This document shows, in pieces, positions 62,011-64,000 of a stretch of DNA of 64,000 nucleotides. The position numbers were made by a program, and so were the translations under genes. The notes beneath the pieces are model-generated. The model was not told where the DNA came from, searched no databases, and worked only from the letters and a program-made list of their open reading frames with translations. The DNA is from Chlorobaculum thiosulfatiphilum. Lineage in GTDB: Bacteria > Bacteroidota > Chlorobiia > Chlorobiales > Chlorobiaceae. Location: positions 1 to 64,000 of the forward strand of contig NZ_VDCH01000008.1 of assembly GCF_006265165.1 (NCBI RefSeq). Direction: 5' to 3'. Each line of letters starts with the position of its first letter. The stretch's first letter is position 1.

Positions 62011-62469
62011 ATGAGCCTCAAGGAAAAAATCGACCGCGAACTGAAAGAAGCCATGAAAAGCGGCGACAAGATTCGCCTCAACGCTATCCGCTCTATCCGG
62101 GCCGCGCTGCTGGAAAAAGAGGTTTCCATCCGGGTCGGCGGCAAGGCCGAGCTGAACGAGGAGCAGGAACTCGAAGTGGTGATGGGGCTGGCCAAACGGC
62201 GGCGCGACGCCATCGAGCAGTTCACGGCGGGCAACCGCCTCGACCTCGCCGAAACCGAGGCCGCCGAGTTGACTGTGCTCGAAGAGTATCTGCCGCAGCA
62301 GCTCCCGGACGAAGAGGTTGAAGCAGCCATCCGTGAAATCATCGCGCAAACCGGCGCGACATCCATGAAAGAGCTGGGCAAGGTGATGGGCCTCGCCATG
62401 AAAGCGCTCAAGGGCAAAGCCGACGGCGGCAAAGTCCAGAACCTCGTCAAATCGCTCCTCTCAGCCTAA
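62011..62469 (+). CDS. GatB/YqeY-domain protein
   Basis: The 152-residue protein begins MSLKEKIDRELKEAMKSGDKIRLNAIRSIRAALLEKEV and continues with LPQQLPDEEVEAAIREIIAQTGATSMKELGKVMGLAMKALKGKADGGKV, the YqeY family. It resembles the tRNA-binding tail of GatB, and its role is unknown. It lies 21 bases before serS and may be co-transcribed. Confidence 0.93.
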   Translation: MSLKEKIDRELKEAMKSGDKIRLNAIRSIRAALLEKEVSIRVGGKAELNEEQELEVVMGLAKRRRDAIEQFTAGNRLDLAETEAAELTVLEEYLPQQLPDEEVEAAIREIIAQTGATSMKELGKVMGLAMKALKGKADGGKVQNLVKSLLSA

Positions 62470-62490
62470 CCCACATTCTCCGCAAGATAT

Positions 62491-63774
62491 ATGCTCGACA
62501 TTACTTACATCCGCCAGAATCCGGATGATGTGAAAGAGATGCTGCGCCGCCGCCAGCAAAGTGACGACGCGCCGAAGGTTGACCGCCTGCTCGAACGCGA
62601 CGCTGAACGCAAGGCGATGGTGCAGCGCACCGACGACCTCAAGGCGCTGCGCAACCGGGTCTCCAAAGAGATCGCCAACATCAAGCGTACCGGACAGGGT
62701 TCGGGCGACGAACTGATCGGCCAGATGAAGGAGGTCTCCGACGAAATCGCCGATCTCGATCTGGCGCTCTCGACGCTCGAAGCCGAGATCGAAGAGCTGC
62801 TGCTCACCCTGCCCAACCGCCTGCACGAAAGCGTTCCGGAAGGGCGTTCGGCAGATGACAACGTGCTCTGCAAGGGGCCGGTTTCGTTCGAGCACGATCT
62901 CGACTTCCCGGTCAAAAACCACCTTGAACTCGGCAAAAGCCTCGGGCTGCTTGACTTCGAGCGCGGCGCGAAGATCAGCGGCGCGGGCTTTCCGGTTTAC
63001 CTTGGCAAGGGCGCTCGGCTTGAGCGGGCGCTCATCAACTTCATGCTCGACACGCACAGCGCGAACCACGGCTACACCGAGGTGTTCCCGCCCTTCATGG
63101 TGAACCAGGAGTCGCTCCGGGGAACCGGCCAGTGGCCCAAGTTCGCCGACCAGGTCTATCACATGCCCGAGGACGGCCTCTACGCCATTCCGACCGCCGA
63201 GGTGCCGGTGACCAACCTGCATCGCGGCGAGATGCTCGATGACGACAAGCTCCCGATCGCCTACGCCGCCTACTCCGCCTGTTTCCGGCGCGAGGCGGGC
63301 AGCTATGGCAAGGACACGCGCGGCTTTTTGCGGGTGCACCAGTTCAACAAGGTGGAGATGGTGCGCTTCACGCGACCCGAAGAGTCGTACGAAGCGCTCG
63401 AAGCGATTCTCGGCCACGCCGAAGCGATTCTCGTCGCGCTCAGGATTCCCTACCGCGTCATCACGCTCTGCAGCGGCGACATCAGCGCCAACGCCGCCAA
63501 GTGCTACGACATCGAGGTGTGGTCGCCTGCCGAGAACAAATATCTCGAAGCATCGAGCGTCTCGAACTTCGAGGATTACCAGGCTCGCCGCTCGAACATT
63601 CGCTTCAAGCCCGGCGGCAAAGGCAAACCGGAGTTCGTGCACACCCTCAACGGCTCCGGGCTGGCGACCTCAAGGCTCATGGTCTCGTTGCTCGAACACT
63701 ACCAGACCGCCGACGGCAAAATCATGGTGCCGGAGGTGCTGCGGCCCTACACTGGTTTCGATGTGATTGGGTAA
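62491..63774 (+). CDS. serS: seryl-tRNA synthetase
   Basis: The 427-residue class II synthetase has the N-terminal long coiled-coil arm (about residues 30-100), motif 2 [28 protein letters not shown] and motif 3 [19 protein letters not shown]. Length and order match SerRS. ATG 62491 starts [19 protein letters not shown] terminator follows at 63819. Confidence 0.97.
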   Translation: MLDITYIRQNPDDVKEMLRRRQQSDDAPKVDRLLERDAERKAMVQRTDDLKALRNRVSKEIANIKRTGQGSGDELIGQMKEVSDEIADLDLALSTLEAEIEELLLTLPNRLHESVPEGRSADDNVLCKGPVSFEHDLDFPVKNHLELGKSLGLLDFERGAKISGAGFPVYLGKGARLERALINFMLDTHSANHGYTEVFPPFMVNQESLRGTGQWPKFADQVYHMPEDGLYAIPTAEVPVTNLHRGEMLDDDKLPIAYAAYSACFRREAGSYGKDTRGFLRVHQFNKVEMVRFTRPEESYEALEAILGHAEAILVALRIPYRVITLCSGDISANAAKCYDIEVWSPAENKYLEASSVSNFEDYQARRSNIRFKPGGKGKPEFVHTLNGSGLATSRLMVSLLEHYQTADGKIMVPEVLRPYTGFDVIG

Positions 63775-63818
63775 AATGTGAACGTTGTGGACTGGTGGAC
63801 GACGTGGACAGGAATGCG

Positions 63819-63850
63819 AGGCGCGGCAAAACACCGCGCCTTTGCTTTTT
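63819..63850 (+). terminator. terminator between serS and metX
   Basis: AGGCGCGG and CCGCGCCT pair around a 7-nt loop, then TTTGCTTTTT. It can serve serS and, in reverse, the convergent metX. Confidence 0.8.
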
Positions 63851-64000
63851 CAGAGTTTATCCTTGAACTCGCAGACCATGCGGCTGACCGTGTCGGTGTC
63901 GATGAGGAAGGCGTCGTGGCCGTAGGGTTCGTCGAGGAAAAGCAGGCGTGAGCCGGGGATGAGGCGGGCGAGTTCCTCCTGCTCCTCTTTGGGATAGAGC
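63850..64000 (-). CDS. metX: homoserine O-acetyltransferase, C-terminal part
   Basis: The minus-strand frame ending in TGA at 63852-63850 gives LYPKEEQEELARLIPGSR then LLFLDEPYGHDAFLIDTD, with the C-terminal GHDAFL site of MetX (His-Asp of the catalytic triad). Only about 49 codons fall in the window; the rest is cut by its end. It acetylates homoserine for methionine synthesis, fitting the sulfur amino acid genes nearby. Confidence 0.85.
   Translation of the reverse strand, partial: LYPKEEQEELARLIPGSRLLFLDEPYGHDAFLIDTDTVSRMVCEFKDKL

Overview
The window reads as chromosomal DNA of a green sulfur bacterium, most likely a Chlorobaculum species near but not identical to C. tepidum. Reasons: metK and ahcY lie in one operon behind a leader matching the SAM-Chlorobi RNA arrangement; several promoters have the Bacteroidetes/Chlorobi form (TTTG, 18-20 nt, TAnnTTTG); the sepiapterin reductase-like SDR strongly resembles the C. 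tepidum enzyme as I remember it; a phytol-kinase/DUF92 fusion and a citramalate route to isoleucine fit this phylum. The organism call is inference; no search was run.

Layout. 1-2360 (minus strand, cut by the window edge): a large esterase/NB-ARC/TPR protein of the STAND class, a candidate immune or signalling protein. 2.6-5.6 kb: metK-ahcY with a structured leader. 5.7-9.8 kb: secreted metallophosphoesterase, HNH nuclease, sugar nucleotidyltransferase, Nudix hydrolase. 9.9-10.3 kb: four tRNAs (Pro, Arg, His, Glu). 10.5-15.4 kb: pheT, a coiled-coil gene, zapA, a 6S RNA candidate and rny. 15.7-19.0 kb: mfd. 19.2-24.7 kb: IS256 relic, a membrane-anchored PPIase-like lipoprotein, small conserved genes, a short TspO, a PPC-domain protein, alanine dehydrogenase. 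24.7-31.9 kb: sulfur amino acid genes (two cystathionine synthase/lyase paralogs and cysK). Between the paralogs sit a DUF4395 gene and an accessory insert with a pentapeptide-TIR gene, an orphan antitoxin and a MITE-like repeat. 32.1-35.0 kb: thiS-thiG-thiH-thiF. 35.1-36.1 kb: accessory patch with a DUF3223 gene and a tyrosine-recombinase relic. 36.2-40.2 kb: recQ, a NusG-like regulator, a DUF218 protein, a Nudix hydrolase. 42.4-47.9 kb: complete Tol-Pal operon with two Pal lipoproteins. 47.9-49.5 kb: phytol kinase/DUF92 fusion. 49.7-59.7 kb: leader peptide followed by ilvD-ilvB-ilvN-ilvC-leuB-leuC-leuD-cimA. 59.9-64.0 kb: radC, a cold-shock gene, an SDR, yqeY, serS and the 3' end of metX.

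How the genes work together. Much of the window is a primary biosynthesis block. CimA, LeuCD and LeuB make 2-oxobutyrate from pyruvate and acetyl-CoA, and IlvBN, IlvC and IlvD carry it to isoleucine and valine. MetX, the cystathionine enzymes, CysK, MetK and AhcY cover sulfur amino acids and the SAM cycle. The accessory patches carry the candidate defence genes (STAND esterase, TIR) and mobile-element debris. Regulatory observations worth attention are an Ile/Leu/Val-rich leader peptide before ilvD, the metK leader RNA, and a TAAC-N4-GTTA palindrome upstream of both cystathionine paralogs and of a Nudix gene.
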